A stretch of DNA of 64,000 bases from Capilliphycus salinus. GTDB lineage: Bacteria > Cyanobacteriota > Cyanobacteriia > Cyanobacteriales > Microcoleaceae. This document shows, piece by piece, positions 15,552-23,990 of the stretch; the first letter of the stretch is position 1; every line of letters starts with the position of its first letter. The notes under the pieces were generated by a model that had not been told where the DNA came from, did no database searches, and saw only the letters and a list, made by a program, of their open reading frames with translations. The stretch spans positions 5,394,001 to 5,458,000 of the forward strand of contig NZ_CP178543.1 of assembly GCF_047276495.1 (NCBI RefSeq). The letters are read 5' to 3'. The translations under genes and the position numbers were made by a program.

Positions 15552-18047
15552 ATGAGTAATCTGGCTATTTTATGTGTTGACGATCAATGGTCTATTTTGG
15601 TGGCTCTCACCGAGCTACTCAAGCATTATTTGGGAGAACAGTATGAAATTATTGGCGCTGAAAGTGGAGAAGCTGCGCTGGAAATTTTAGAGGATTTTTC
15701 CGAAGAAGGATTGGAAATTGCCCTGTTGATTGTCGATCAAGTTATGCCGGAAATGTCCGGAGATGAACTGCTGGTTAAAGTCCACGAAAAATATCCGAAG
15801 GCTTTAAAAATTCTGCTCACCGGAGAAGTAGAAACACGGGCTGTTATTCGAGCAATTAATCAAGCCAATTTATACCGCTATATTACTAAACCTTGGGATG
15901 AAACCGACTTGGTTTTAACCGTCAGAGAAGCGCTGAGATGTTATTTTCAAGAGAAAACGTTAGACTTGCAAAATCAGGCTTTAAAACGATTAAATTTTTC
16001 TTTAGAGCAGAAAGTTTCCGAACGAACGTCCGAATTAATTCGAGCTAATGAAGAACTGCAAAAACAAGTCCGAGAACGTCAACAAGCCGAAGAAGAATTA
16101 CAACTGCTTTTAACTTTAAGTCAGGCTATTAGTTCGGCGCCGGATTTTGAAACCGCTTTGCAAGTTGCATTACAAACGCTTTGTGAAACCACCAATTGGG
16201 TTTATGGCGAGGTTTGGCTTCCTTCGACTGACCAAACGGTTCTCGAATCTAGTCCGATGTTGTCTTATTTTTCTCCAGAAAATGCTCAAATGAACGCCGC
16301 TCTGGAATCTTTTCGCTCTCATTTAGATGGGATTAGATTTAAACCCGGAGAAGGAATCGCCGGACGAGTTTGGCAATCCAAACAACCGGAATGGGTTGAT
16401 AATATTGAAGCCGAACCGGAAAACGTTAATTTCCCAGTTCGTCACCTGCCTTTTATTCAAAATCCGGCTAAAAATTACGGTTTAAAAGCTCATTTTGGCG
16501 TGCCGATTTTTGGAAGTTCTAACTGGAAAATCGAGGAGGTTTTCACGGCTCCGGTGTTAGCAGTATTGGTTTTCTTTATGCGGGAGTCTCGCCCTCAAGA
16601 TCAACGATTTGTTGAGTTAGTTTGTGCTGCGACCAATCAATTGGGGGCGGTTCTTCAACAAAAGAAATCCGAAGCCGAAATGAAGGCGTTATTTGCCGCC
16701 ATGACAGAGGTTGTTATGGTGTTAGATGCTTCAGGAAAGGGTTTAAAATTGGCGCCAACCGATCAATCTTTTTGTACTCCCGAAGCGATTGTCGGGCGAA
16801 AATTATCCGATTATTTTCCTCCCGATGAAGCCGAACGGTTATTGGGATGTATTCAAACGGCTTTAACAACAAAGCAGACGGTTCAAGTGGAATATAATCT
16901 CACGATTAATCAACAGTTAGTTTGCTTTTTGGGAAGTATTTCACCCCTGACTCAAAATACAGTAATTTGGGTTTCTAGAGATATTAGTCAACGTAAAATT
17001 ACAGAAGAAGCTTTGAAAACCAATGAAGCAAAACTTCGTCATGTTGTTCATAATGTTAGTTCTGCTATTGTTCAATGGGATCGCTCGGGACGAATTTTGT
17101 TTATTAATGAATATGGATTAAACTTTTTTGGCTATCAAGAATCAGAAATTTTAGGTCAAAAGTTAATGGGAACACTTCTTCCTGAAGTTGAAACATCCGG
17201 ACGAGATTTACGCAATTTAATCGATAATATTTGTCAGAATCCAGAACAGTATATTGTTCACGAAAATGAGAATATTCGCAGCAATGGGGAACGGGTTTGG
17301 GTGACTTGGATTAATCAGCCAATTTTTGATAAAAATGGTAATTTAATAGAGGTATTATCCGTAGCGACAGATACCACAGAACGCCGTCTCGCCGAAGAAG
17401 CACTTCGCCTGGAACGGGAAAAATCCGAACGATTATTGTTGAATATTTTTCCGAAAAAAGTTGTCGAAAAACTTAAACAAGAAAAAAAAGGTTTAATTGC
17501 TGAAAAGTATGATGAAGTGAGTATTTTATTTGCAGATTTAGTAAATTTTACCGCTCTTTCCGAACGGTTAACACCCATTCAACTGGTTAAATTACTCAAT
17601 GAAATTTTTTCGACTTTTGATCAACTCGCAGAAGGTTTAGATTTAGAAAAAATTAAAACCATTGGAGATGCTTACATGATGGCTGCGGGTTTACCTTTAC
17701 CCCGCGAAGATCACGCCGAAGCTATTGCAGATATGGCGCTTTCAATGCAATTGGTTGTGGATCATTTTCCTTTTGCTTATGGTGAAACCCTACAAATTCG
17801 GATTGGAATTCATAGCGGTACTGTTGTGGCTGGAGTGATTGGAACTCATAAGTTTATTTATGATTTGTGGGGAGATACCGTTAATGTTGCTTACCGGATG
17901 GAATCTTCCGGTGAACCCGGAAAAATTCAAGTTACTCAAGCTTTTTATGACCGATTAAAAGATGAATATTTGTTTGAAAAGCGGGGTGAAATTCCCATCA
18001 AAGGAAAAGGAAAAATGATTACTTATTGGTTGATTGGTCGCAAGTAA
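15552..18047 (+). CDS. REC-GAF-PAS-PAS class III nucleotide cyclase
   Basis: The order is receiver domain (1-125; D62 in LIVDQVMPEMSG, ending ITKPW), coiled coil (about 140-185), GAF domain (about 190-375), two PAS domains (about 378-490 and 500-620) and a class III cyclase domain (about 645-830). The cyclase has metal-binding FADLVNF, substrate residues in EKIKTIGDAYM and YDLWGDTVN, and the transition-state pair in VNVAYRM. The lysine and aspartate at the substrate positions favour ATP, so the product is probably cAMP. The enzyme likely combines phosphorelay input with ligand sensing by GAF and PAS. It follows the response-regulator gene by 3 bases, and a bidirectional terminator follows it. 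Confidence 0.94.
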   Translation: MSNLAILCVDDQWSILVALTELLKHYLGEQYEIIGAESGEAALEILEDFSEEGLEIALLIVDQVMPEMSGDELLVKVHEKYPKALKILLTGEVETRAVIRAINQANLYRYITKPWDETDLVLTVREALRCYFQEKTLDLQNQALKRLNFSLEQKVSERTSELIRANEELQKQVRERQQAEEELQLLLTLSQAISSAPDFETALQVALQTLCETTNWVYGEVWLPSTDQTVLESSPMLSYFSPENAQMNAALESFRSHLDGIRFKPGEGIAGRVWQSKQPEWVDNIEAEPENVNFPVRHLPFIQNPAKNYGLKAHFGVPIFGSSNWKIEEVFTAPVLAVLVFFMRESRPQDQRFVELVCAATNQLGAVLQQKKSEAEMKALFAAMTEVVMVLDASGKGLKLAPTDQSFCTPEAIVGRKLSDYFPPDEAERLLGCIQTALTTKQTVQVEYNLTINQQLVCFLGSISPLTQNTVIWVSRDISQRKITEEALKTNEAKLRHVVHNVSSAIVQWDRSGRILFINEYGLNFFGYQESEILGQKLMGTLLPEVETSGRDLRNLIDNICQNPEQYIVHENENIRSNGERVWVTWINQPIFDKNGNLIEVLSVATDTTERRLAEEALRLEREKSERLLLNIFPKKVVEKLKQEKKGLIAEKYDEVSILFADLVNFTALSERLTPIQLVKLLNEIFSTFDQLAEGLDLEKIKTIGDAYMMAAGLPLPREDHAEAIADMALSMQLVVDHFPFAYGETLQIRIGIHSGTVVAGVIGTHKFIYDLWGDTVNVAYRMESSGEPGKIQVTQAFYDRLKDEYLFEKRGEIPIKGKGKMITYWLIGRK

Positions 18048-18058
18048 AACGATAATTT

Positions 18059-18091
18059 AAAAACCCGGTTTCTCAAAAAAACCGGGTTTTT
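18059..18091 (+). terminator. Bidirectional Rho-independent terminator between convergent genes
   Basis: AAAAACCCGGTTT and AAACCGGGTTTTT form a strong stem flanked by A and T runs, 11 bases after the cyclase stop and 48 bases from the end of the convergent ABC permease gene. A third arm (GAAACCGGGTTTTT, about 18100-18113) follows, so an alternative hairpin is possible. Confidence 0.85.
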
Positions 18092-18138
18092 AGGACAAAG
18101 AAACCGGGTTTTTAGGAGGAGGTTTTTTAGAGATAAAA

Positions 18139-18921
18139 TTAGCTGGATGCACTGGTATAAAACCGCAACGCAAACCGCCAAAACCCGGCGGAAAAACAGA
18201 ATAAAATTAAAGCCAAAATTCCCGAACCGATAACCCAACTGGCTTCGGTTCGACCTAATAGCGTTTCTGCGGGAATTGTTGTTAAAAAGGCGACGGGAAC
18301 AATAAAGGTAAAGAAAAATCGATAAACCGTAGGATAAGCCACCATCGGAAAGCGACCGGCTTCTAATAACCCGCTCAAAACTTCCGTTACATTATAGATT
18401 TTTACAAACCAAATACTCATCGCCCCCAACATAAACCACAAGCTATATAAACTGATGATTCCAAAAAAAAGCGGAATTAAACTCAGAAAATAATCGGCAG
18501 TTTCTAACTGTAATTGACGGCCAGCATAAATAATAATGATACACCCAAAAATAAAATCCGGTAGCCCCCAAGGTGAAACGGTGCGGGTAGACAACCAAAA
18601 CTGACTGCTAATCGGTTTTAATAAGATAAAATCCAGGGTTCCTTCTTGAACGTGGGTAACAATCCGATTCAAATTTGGAACTAAAACGGTTGCGGAAAAT
18701 CCTTGCAAAATCGTAAAAATTCCCAAGACAACTAACGCTTCTTGCCAACTCCAACCTTCAAATTCATAGCCGGTTCTATAAAACAAAAATAATCCAAAAA
18801 TACTCCCGATTAAGTTGCCTAAACTGCTGATAGTTGATAGAATAAAGTTGAGTCTGTACTCTAATTCTGCCGCGATTGCGGTTCTCCAAAACAGTTGTAA
18901 AATTTGCAAGTAACGTGTCAT
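18139..18921 (-). CDS. ABC-2 family transporter permease
   Basis: From the ATG at 18921 (MTRYLQILQLFWRTAIAAELEYRLNF) the protein has 260 residues and about six membrane segments, with the pattern of the ABC-2/DUF990 permease group. Diagnostic features are the first cytoplasmic segment ending ELEYRLNF, then LNRIVTHVQEGTLDFILLKPISSQF between early helices. Such permeases work with a separate ATPase and usually a second permease, often as drug or lipid exporters; no ATPase gene is adjacent. An upstream GTG/ATG frame extends to 19047 but overlaps the amine oxidase gene and lacks family similarity. The gene lies 25 bases after the amine oxidase stop, so the two are probably co-transcribed. Confidence 0.88.
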   Translation of the reverse strand: MTRYLQILQLFWRTAIAAELEYRLNFILSTISSLGNLIGSIFGLFLFYRTGYEFEGWSWQEALVVLGIFTILQGFSATVLVPNLNRIVTHVQEGTLDFILLKPISSQFWLSTRTVSPWGLPDFIFGCIIIIYAGRQLQLETADYFLSLIPLFFGIISLYSLWFMLGAMSIWFVKIYNVTEVLSGLLEAGRFPMVAYPTVYRFFFTFIVPVAFLTTIPAETLLGRTEASWVIGSGILALILFCFSAGFWRFALRFYTSASS

Positions 18922-18946
18922 TTTCTCTGGTGTATTCAAGTTAAAT

Positions 18947-20650
18947 TTACTGAAGTCGTCTCTGCATTCTGCGACCACCCGGACGCCGATTTTGACGAAT
19001 CCGCAAACGACGGTTAGCCCGAAATTTAGCCCGAATTGCTTCGGCAATTTCAGTTAAACCCACATCTTCTAAAATATCACTGGCGACTAATTCTCCAGTT
19101 TCACAACCCCCCTCCATAAACCCTTGATATTCTAAAGAGGTGTGTTCGCCCGCAAAAAATAAATTCCCCACTCGTTCTCCTTCGACGCCATAAAATCGGG
19201 TAAATTCTCCCGGTCGATAACACAAATACGACCCCAAACTAAACGGACTTCCCGTCCAAAATGCACGGTCTGCTTGATTAGGAATTGCCACCCCATTAAT
19301 ACCCGGAAATACCGCCTCAAATTGGCTGCGAAATAATTGGGCTTGGTCTTCAACTGTTCCCGCTCCTATCGCTACGCCTTTGCTTCCTCCGGTGTAGTTT
19401 GTAATTAAACCTACCGTACTCGAAGCATAGCGGCTCTGGCTACTTTCCCAGGTATTTTGAAAGCCCAAATCGGTGAAAACATTTGCCCGAGAATTAAAAC
19501 GACTTCGCCAGATTTTATCAGTATAACCGGTAATTAATTTCGAGTTTGTACCATAGCCAACCGTTTCGATGGCTTGTCGTTTGATTTCCGGTAACTCAAC
19601 GTCAATTTCAATCGTTCTAAGAACGCTAAACGGAACCGTTAAAATCACCCGTTCATAGGTGCGTTCAAAACTATTCATTCCCGAACGTAAACTCACCAAA
19701 AAACGCCCGTCTGACTGTTCTCGAATCGATTCTAAAACAGTTGATGTGGCTATCGAACCCGTTAACAATTGGGCGAGTCGTTGGGTGATTTGTTCGCTCC
19801 CACCATCGAGATAAAACCGTTCGTCACTGTCTCCAAAAACTTCAAAAGTTCCCGGTTCAGTCCCGATATAATAAATTAAGTTTAAGGGGGATTGTTCTTC
19901 AGGATTTAACCCAAAGTCAGACGTGTAAGCAATTTTTAGCAGTTGGCGAATAATCGGCGTTGTAGGAATTTGATCTAAATATTGAGCCAAAGAAATATTA
20001 TCAAGTGCTAGGGCTGTTTCATCTTCGCTGGTATAATCTTCAAAGTTCTCAAGTGCTTCTAAATCGGCTTCAACTTGCGCCGCCACCGGAACAAAATCAT
20101 TAATAATTTCTTCTAAGGAAACTCGCCGACCTTCAAAAAAATAAGTATCGGGAATTAATCCCGCATCGACGGGTAATAAATCAATTAAAAATAAGCCCAA
20201 TTCTTCGGCTAAACTGCGAATACAGATATGATCGGTATCAATAAATTCTCCGCCTAATTCGGCAATTAAAGGCGTTCCTGCGGCTTTGGTTCGGGTATTA
20301 ATTCGCCCGCCAACTTTATTTCTGGCTTCAATAATATCTATCGGAACTCCGGCTTGACCCAAGCGATAACCTGCTGCTAATCCGGCAATTCCCGCGCCCA
20401 CAATTAACACCGGAGAAATGCTAGACTGAGCAGTAGCACGATGTCGATATTGGCTAAGAGTTGCTGTAGCCATTGCACCGGCACTGGCTAACCCGATTTG
20501 TAGCAAACGACGGCGAGTTAAAATAGCAGGAGTCGGGCTATTTTTCTCGTGCATTCCTAACAGTTCATCGGTGGGAATTCCGGTTCGGCGCGACATCTGA
20601 GCGATGCGATACGCCTGACGCAAGACCCGCATTAATGCAGATTTAGCCAT
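18947..20650 (-). CDS. Tat-exported flavin amine oxidase (monoamine/L-amino-acid oxidase family)
   Basis: The 567-residue protein has an extended N-terminus followed by a twin-arginine-like motif TRRRLLQIGLASAG (about 45-58) and an AxA-type site in ATAQ. The FAD-binding dinucleotide fold starts with VLIVGAGIAGLAAGYRL (about 81-97), then EARNKVGGRINT. The family's C-terminal FAD segment NLFFAGEHTSLEYQGFMEG is intact. Family members oxidise amines or amino acids to aldehydes or keto acids, ammonia and hydrogen peroxide. The substrate is not predictable here. The protein ends in an arginine-rich tail (RANRRLRIRQNRRPGGRRMQRR). It leads an apparent two-gene unit with the ABC permease. Export and exact specificity are inference. 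Confidence 0.88.
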   Translation of the reverse strand: MAKSALMRVLRQAYRIAQMSRRTGIPTDELLGMHEKNSPTPAILTRRRLLQIGLASAGAMATATLSQYRHRATAQSSISPVLIVGAGIAGLAAGYRLGQAGVPIDIIEARNKVGGRINTRTKAAGTPLIAELGGEFIDTDHICIRSLAEELGLFLIDLLPVDAGLIPDTYFFEGRRVSLEEIINDFVPVAAQVEADLEALENFEDYTSEDETALALDNISLAQYLDQIPTTPIIRQLLKIAYTSDFGLNPEEQSPLNLIYYIGTEPGTFEVFGDSDERFYLDGGSEQITQRLAQLLTGSIATSTVLESIREQSDGRFLVSLRSGMNSFERTYERVILTVPFSVLRTIEIDVELPEIKRQAIETVGYGTNSKLITGYTDKIWRSRFNSRANVFTDLGFQNTWESSQSRYASSTVGLITNYTGGSKGVAIGAGTVEDQAQLFRSQFEAVFPGINGVAIPNQADRAFWTGSPFSLGSYLCYRPGEFTRFYGVEGERVGNLFFAGEHTSLEYQGFMEGGCETGELVASDILEDVGLTEIAEAIRAKFRANRRLRIRQNRRPGGRRMQRRLQ

Positions 20651-20771
20651 GATTTTACCTTGCTTTTATAAGTTACACGAACTGCCCAGGCTTTATTGTT
20701 ATCTATTGTCGTTAAAATAGCTCAAATTATTAACAAAAGTATACATTTTATTTCGGTTGGTCAAAGGGGCT

Positions 20772-20932
20772 ATTCAATAATTGATAATTAATAATGGATA
20801 ATGGATAATTACCTCGCTCCTTTATGAAGAGGATTGACAGAGAGGAAATAATTTTTCTTTTTTCTCCTTGAAAGTCGAGGTCTTCAACCCCATTAATTAA
20901 TGATCAATTATCAATTGTCAATTATCCATTGA
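20772..20932. mobile_element. MITE-like element, copy B (161 bp)
   Basis: This matches copy A at 10863-11023 over the full 161 bases with about seven substitutions and no gaps. Similarity stops sharply on both sides (left flank GGGGCT here, AATC at copy A). The near-tip inverted repeats are AATGGATAATT (20800) and AATTATCCATT (20920). It lies in the divergent intergenic space between the amine oxidase and the repeat/PPC gene, 67 bases before the latter's start. Confidence 0.7.
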
Positions 20933-20999
20933 AAATGCTATGATCGCTTAACGTTATCGGGTAAAGGTTAACCTTATAATATTGAGGAGTTAATACTTG

Positions 21000-21899
21000 A
21001 TGCTTACCTTTGAAGAATTCTTAGATGAAGACTTTTATTTTGAACAATATCCCGCAGTTCAAGCCGCAGTAGAAGCGGGAGAATTTGAAAGCGGACTGGA
21101 TCATTTTTTGCAAGTCGGTCAGTTTGAAAGTTTGCAACCCAATCCTTTATTTGATCTGGGTTATTATCGTTCGATTTATACCGATGTTTCCGGTGCGGTT
21201 GAACGAGAAGCGATCACAGAAGCCGAACATTTTATCTTATTTGGTCAGTTTGAACAACGAAACCCCAATCCCTTATTTGATACGGCTTATTATTTAGAAC
21301 AATATCCCGACGTTCAAACCGCTTTTGAAGAACAGCGACTCACCCCGTTTGAACACTTTTTTAGATTTGGTCAATTTGAAGGACGAAACCCCAGTTTATT
21401 TTTTGACCCTTTATTTTATCAAGAACGCAATCCCGAAGCCATCGGTGCTATCGAAAACGGGGTTGTAAATAGTTTATTTGAACATTTTCTTCGCTTCGGA
21501 CTTCCGACCGGAAAATTGGGCGTTTCTCCCGACCCTAGAAATGATTTATCGGGAGCATTTCAACTCGATACTCTCCTCGGAAGTCGGACTGTAATTGAAT
21601 CAGTTAGTGAAGAAAATCCGGCTGATATTTATCGTTTTGTTATCCCGAATGAAGCCAGTGCAGTTACCATTCGTTTGACTGAATTAACCGCCGATGCTGA
21701 TTTGGAGATTTTAGAAGATCTTAACGGGAATTTAGCCGTTGATTTTGATGATATTTTTGCGGTATCAAAAAACTTGGGGATTGCTTCGGAATCTATAATT
21801 TTTGATGAACTAACCGCCGGAAATTATTATGTGCGGGTCTCTCAATTTGAAGGAGAAACCGATTATAATTTAAGCTTTGATATTACTCCTCTGGTCTAA
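21000..21899 (+). CDS. Four-repeat protein with C-terminal PPC (pre-peptidase) domain
   Basis: Residues 3-175 hold four copies of a roughly 42-residue repeat with consensus LFDxxYYLEQYPDV..A....EHFxxFGQFEGRNP. The C-terminal part (about 180-298) resembles a bacterial pre-peptidase (PPC) beta-sandwich: ADIYRFVIPN, ADLEILEDLNGN with an Asp-rich turn that may bind calcium, and AGNYYVRVSQFEGETDYNLSF. Such repeats and PPC domains occur in secreted cyanobacterial proteins. There is no catalytic domain and no Sec signal peptide. A GAGGAG Shine-Dalgarno sequence (20984-20989) supports the ATG at 21000 or the TTG just before it. The last 17 bases overlap the end of the convergent GGDEF gene. Confidence 0.72.
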   Translation: MLTFEEFLDEDFYFEQYPAVQAAVEAGEFESGLDHFLQVGQFESLQPNPLFDLGYYRSIYTDVSGAVEREAITEAEHFILFGQFEQRNPNPLFDTAYYLEQYPDVQTAFEEQRLTPFEHFFRFGQFEGRNPSLFFDPLFYQERNPEAIGAIENGVVNSLFEHFLRFGLPTGKLGVSPDPRNDLSGAFQLDTLLGSRTVIESVSEENPADIYRFVIPNEASAVTIRLTELTADADLEILEDLNGNLAVDFDDIFAVSKNLGIASESIIFDELTAGNYYVRVSQFEGETDYNLSFDITPLV

Positions 21900-23976
21900 G
21901 CAAACTGGCGACAAAAACGCGGTCGCGACCTTCTTTTTTAGCGCGATAAAGAGCCTCATCAGCCGCTCGTATAACCGCATCTTTCGTGAGTCCATGTTCA
22001 GGAAAAATCGCCACTCCCACAGAAATTGAAATCCTTCCCAAGGTCTGACGACGATAATGTAAGTTAATGTGTTTTACCTCTTCTCGCAACAATTCTGCTC
22101 TTTCTTGAGCGGTTTCTAAATTGGTTTCGGGAAGCATCAATAAAAACTCCTCTCCTCCATAGCGACAAGCAATGTCAGATTTACGGATGGAAGTTTGCAG
22201 AACAAGACCTAATTCTTGAAGGAGTAAATCTCCGGCTTCGTGACCAAAAGTATCATTAAATTGTTTAAAATGATCGACATCGAGTATAATAATTCCTAAG
22301 GTTTGTTTTTTGCGTTCAGCACAATAAATTTCCCGGGCTAGAGACTCTTCTAAATAGCGTCGATTAAACAAGCCAGTTAGGGGATCGCGAATATTTTGGA
22401 GTTGGAGTTTTTCCCGCAATTTTAAATTTCCCAGCGCCAAAGCAATATGTTCAGCAACGGTTTCGGCGAGCGCTTTTTGAGCGTGAAATAATTTTCCTTT
22501 TTCTTGAGAACTTAAGTGTAAAATTCCAATGGCTTCTCCTTGCGCCATCATCGGAATACAAGCATATTCAACCGGGAGAGGAACAGAAGCAGAAGTGAGA
22601 TGTTGACAGAGTAAATCGGTATTAATATCTTCAACTAAATGTCGCTTTCCTCGACGCAGCGCCCAACATTCATTGGGGGTAAATAATCTTTCACTTTCGG
22701 GGTTTCCCCAAATGACAACCGCTTCAACTAAATGTCGAGATTCGCTCATCATAAATACCCCTCCCGAAGTATGAGGAAATAGGCGTTTGAGTGAACTGGT
22801 AATTACTTTATAAGCTTCTTCTACCGTGACACAGGCTTGTAATAAATCACTCATCACGCTAATCTGTTGTAAATCGCGGTTATATCGTTCTAATTCTCCG
22901 ACCCATCCTGATAGTTTTTGATTGGTTTCTTCTAATACTTTTTCGGCTTGCTTCTTTTGGGTAATATCGCGCAACATGACCGTAAAAACTTGTTGAGAAT
23001 TAACTTCCAGTTTAGAAATAGAAGCTTCGGCCGGAAATTCGCTGCCATTTTTACGAATTCCTTGAATTTCTCCCCATTCTTTTCCGGTGCGATGACTGGT
23101 TTTTGTTGAGTCGGCAAACTCCGCAATATTTTGATGATAAATGACTTGATAATTTGGCGGAAGCAACATCTCAAAGGCTTGTCCGATCACTTCCTCGGCA
23201 AAATAACCAAATAAATGTTCGGCGCTGCGGTTAAATAGAATAATTTCCTGCTGTTGATTAAAGGAAATAATTGCATCTTGAGCGAGATCGACTATTCCCG
23301 AAAATTGGGCTTCGCTGGTTCTCAATTTTTCCTCAATATCCCGCCGTTTTTTGACATCTTGATACAGTATAAATCCGGCTAAAGAGACCAACCCCACCGC
23401 AAAAATACTGCTCAAAACAATAGCAACGATCATATTCTTGGTTGTGGCGATCGCTGCGGTCGTTCGCTGTTCTAACAGGCGGTTTTCTTCCGTTTGAACT
23501 TGCTCAATCAGTTGGCGGATTTTCTCATTGACGACTTGATTTTCACCCGTTTGTAGAAAGATCAGAGCGGGTTCTAATCCCTCGGTTATCCGCAGATTCA
23601 TGCTTTTTTCGATCAAATCAATTTGGTCATTGACCAGAGACTTTAAAACAGCAATTCGGTTCTGATGGCGGGGATTATTTTGGGTAATTGCTTCAATTAA
23701 ATCAAGCTGTCTTTGGATTAAAGTATACTTTTCTTGATAACTATAAAAATAAGTTTGATCGGCGGTCACAATATATCGTTCTTGTTGATTTTTGATCGCT
23801 TCTATTAAATAAATAAGTTCTTGAATTTCTGAGATCACTTTATGCTTGTCTGAAACCTCTTGAGAGGTCTTAACCAAGCGAATTGTATTCCAATAAGACA
23901 ATCCACTTACTGTTGCTAAAATTGTCACAGCCAGCGCACATCCTGTGAAAATCGTCGTTTTTAATGACCATTTCAT
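21883..23976 (-). CDS. Membrane-bound diguanylate cyclase: CHASE3-PAS-GAF-GGDEF
   Basis: The 697-residue protein has a membrane helix at about 8-30, a helical extracytoplasmic CHASE3-type sensor (about 35-175), a second helix (MIVAIVLSSIFAVGLVSLAGFILY), a PAS domain (about 220-340), a coiled coil, a GAF-like domain (about 370-515) and a C-terminal GGDEF domain. The active-site motif reads RYGGEEF, the common functional variant, so it should make cyclic di-GMP. DPLTGLFNRRYLEE marks the domain start. It follows the disrupted REC-GGDEF-EAL gene by 14 bases and is probably the last gene of that operon. No clear RxxD inhibitory site was noted. Confidence 0.93.
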   Translation of the reverse strand: MKWSLKTTIFTGCALAVTILATVSGLSYWNTIRLVKTSQEVSDKHKVISEIQELIYLIEAIKNQQERYIVTADQTYFYSYQEKYTLIQRQLDLIEAITQNNPRHQNRIAVLKSLVNDQIDLIEKSMNLRITEGLEPALIFLQTGENQVVNEKIRQLIEQVQTEENRLLEQRTTAAIATTKNMIVAIVLSSIFAVGLVSLAGFILYQDVKKRRDIEEKLRTSEAQFSGIVDLAQDAIISFNQQQEIILFNRSAEHLFGYFAEEVIGQAFEMLLPPNYQVIYHQNIAEFADSTKTSHRTGKEWGEIQGIRKNGSEFPAEASISKLEVNSQQVFTVMLRDITQKKQAEKVLEETNQKLSGWVGELERYNRDLQQISVMSDLLQACVTVEEAYKVITSSLKRLFPHTSGGVFMMSESRHLVEAVVIWGNPESERLFTPNECWALRRGKRHLVEDINTDLLCQHLTSASVPLPVEYACIPMMAQGEAIGILHLSSQEKGKLFHAQKALAETVAEHIALALGNLKLREKLQLQNIRDPLTGLFNRRYLEESLAREIYCAERKKQTLGIIILDVDHFKQFNDTFGHEAGDLLLQELGLVLQTSIRKSDIACRYGGEEFLLMLPETNLETAQERAELLREEVKHINLHYRRQTLGRISISVGVAIFPEHGLTKDAVIRAADEALYRAKKEGRDRVFVASLLRPEE

Positions 23977-23990
23977 AAAGTAAAAAAAAA

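Noticed and set aside
18922..19047. N-terminal extension of the ABC permease
   Set aside because: It overlaps the amine oxidase coding region and encodes a sequence unlike the permease family; the ATG at 18921 gives the normal start.
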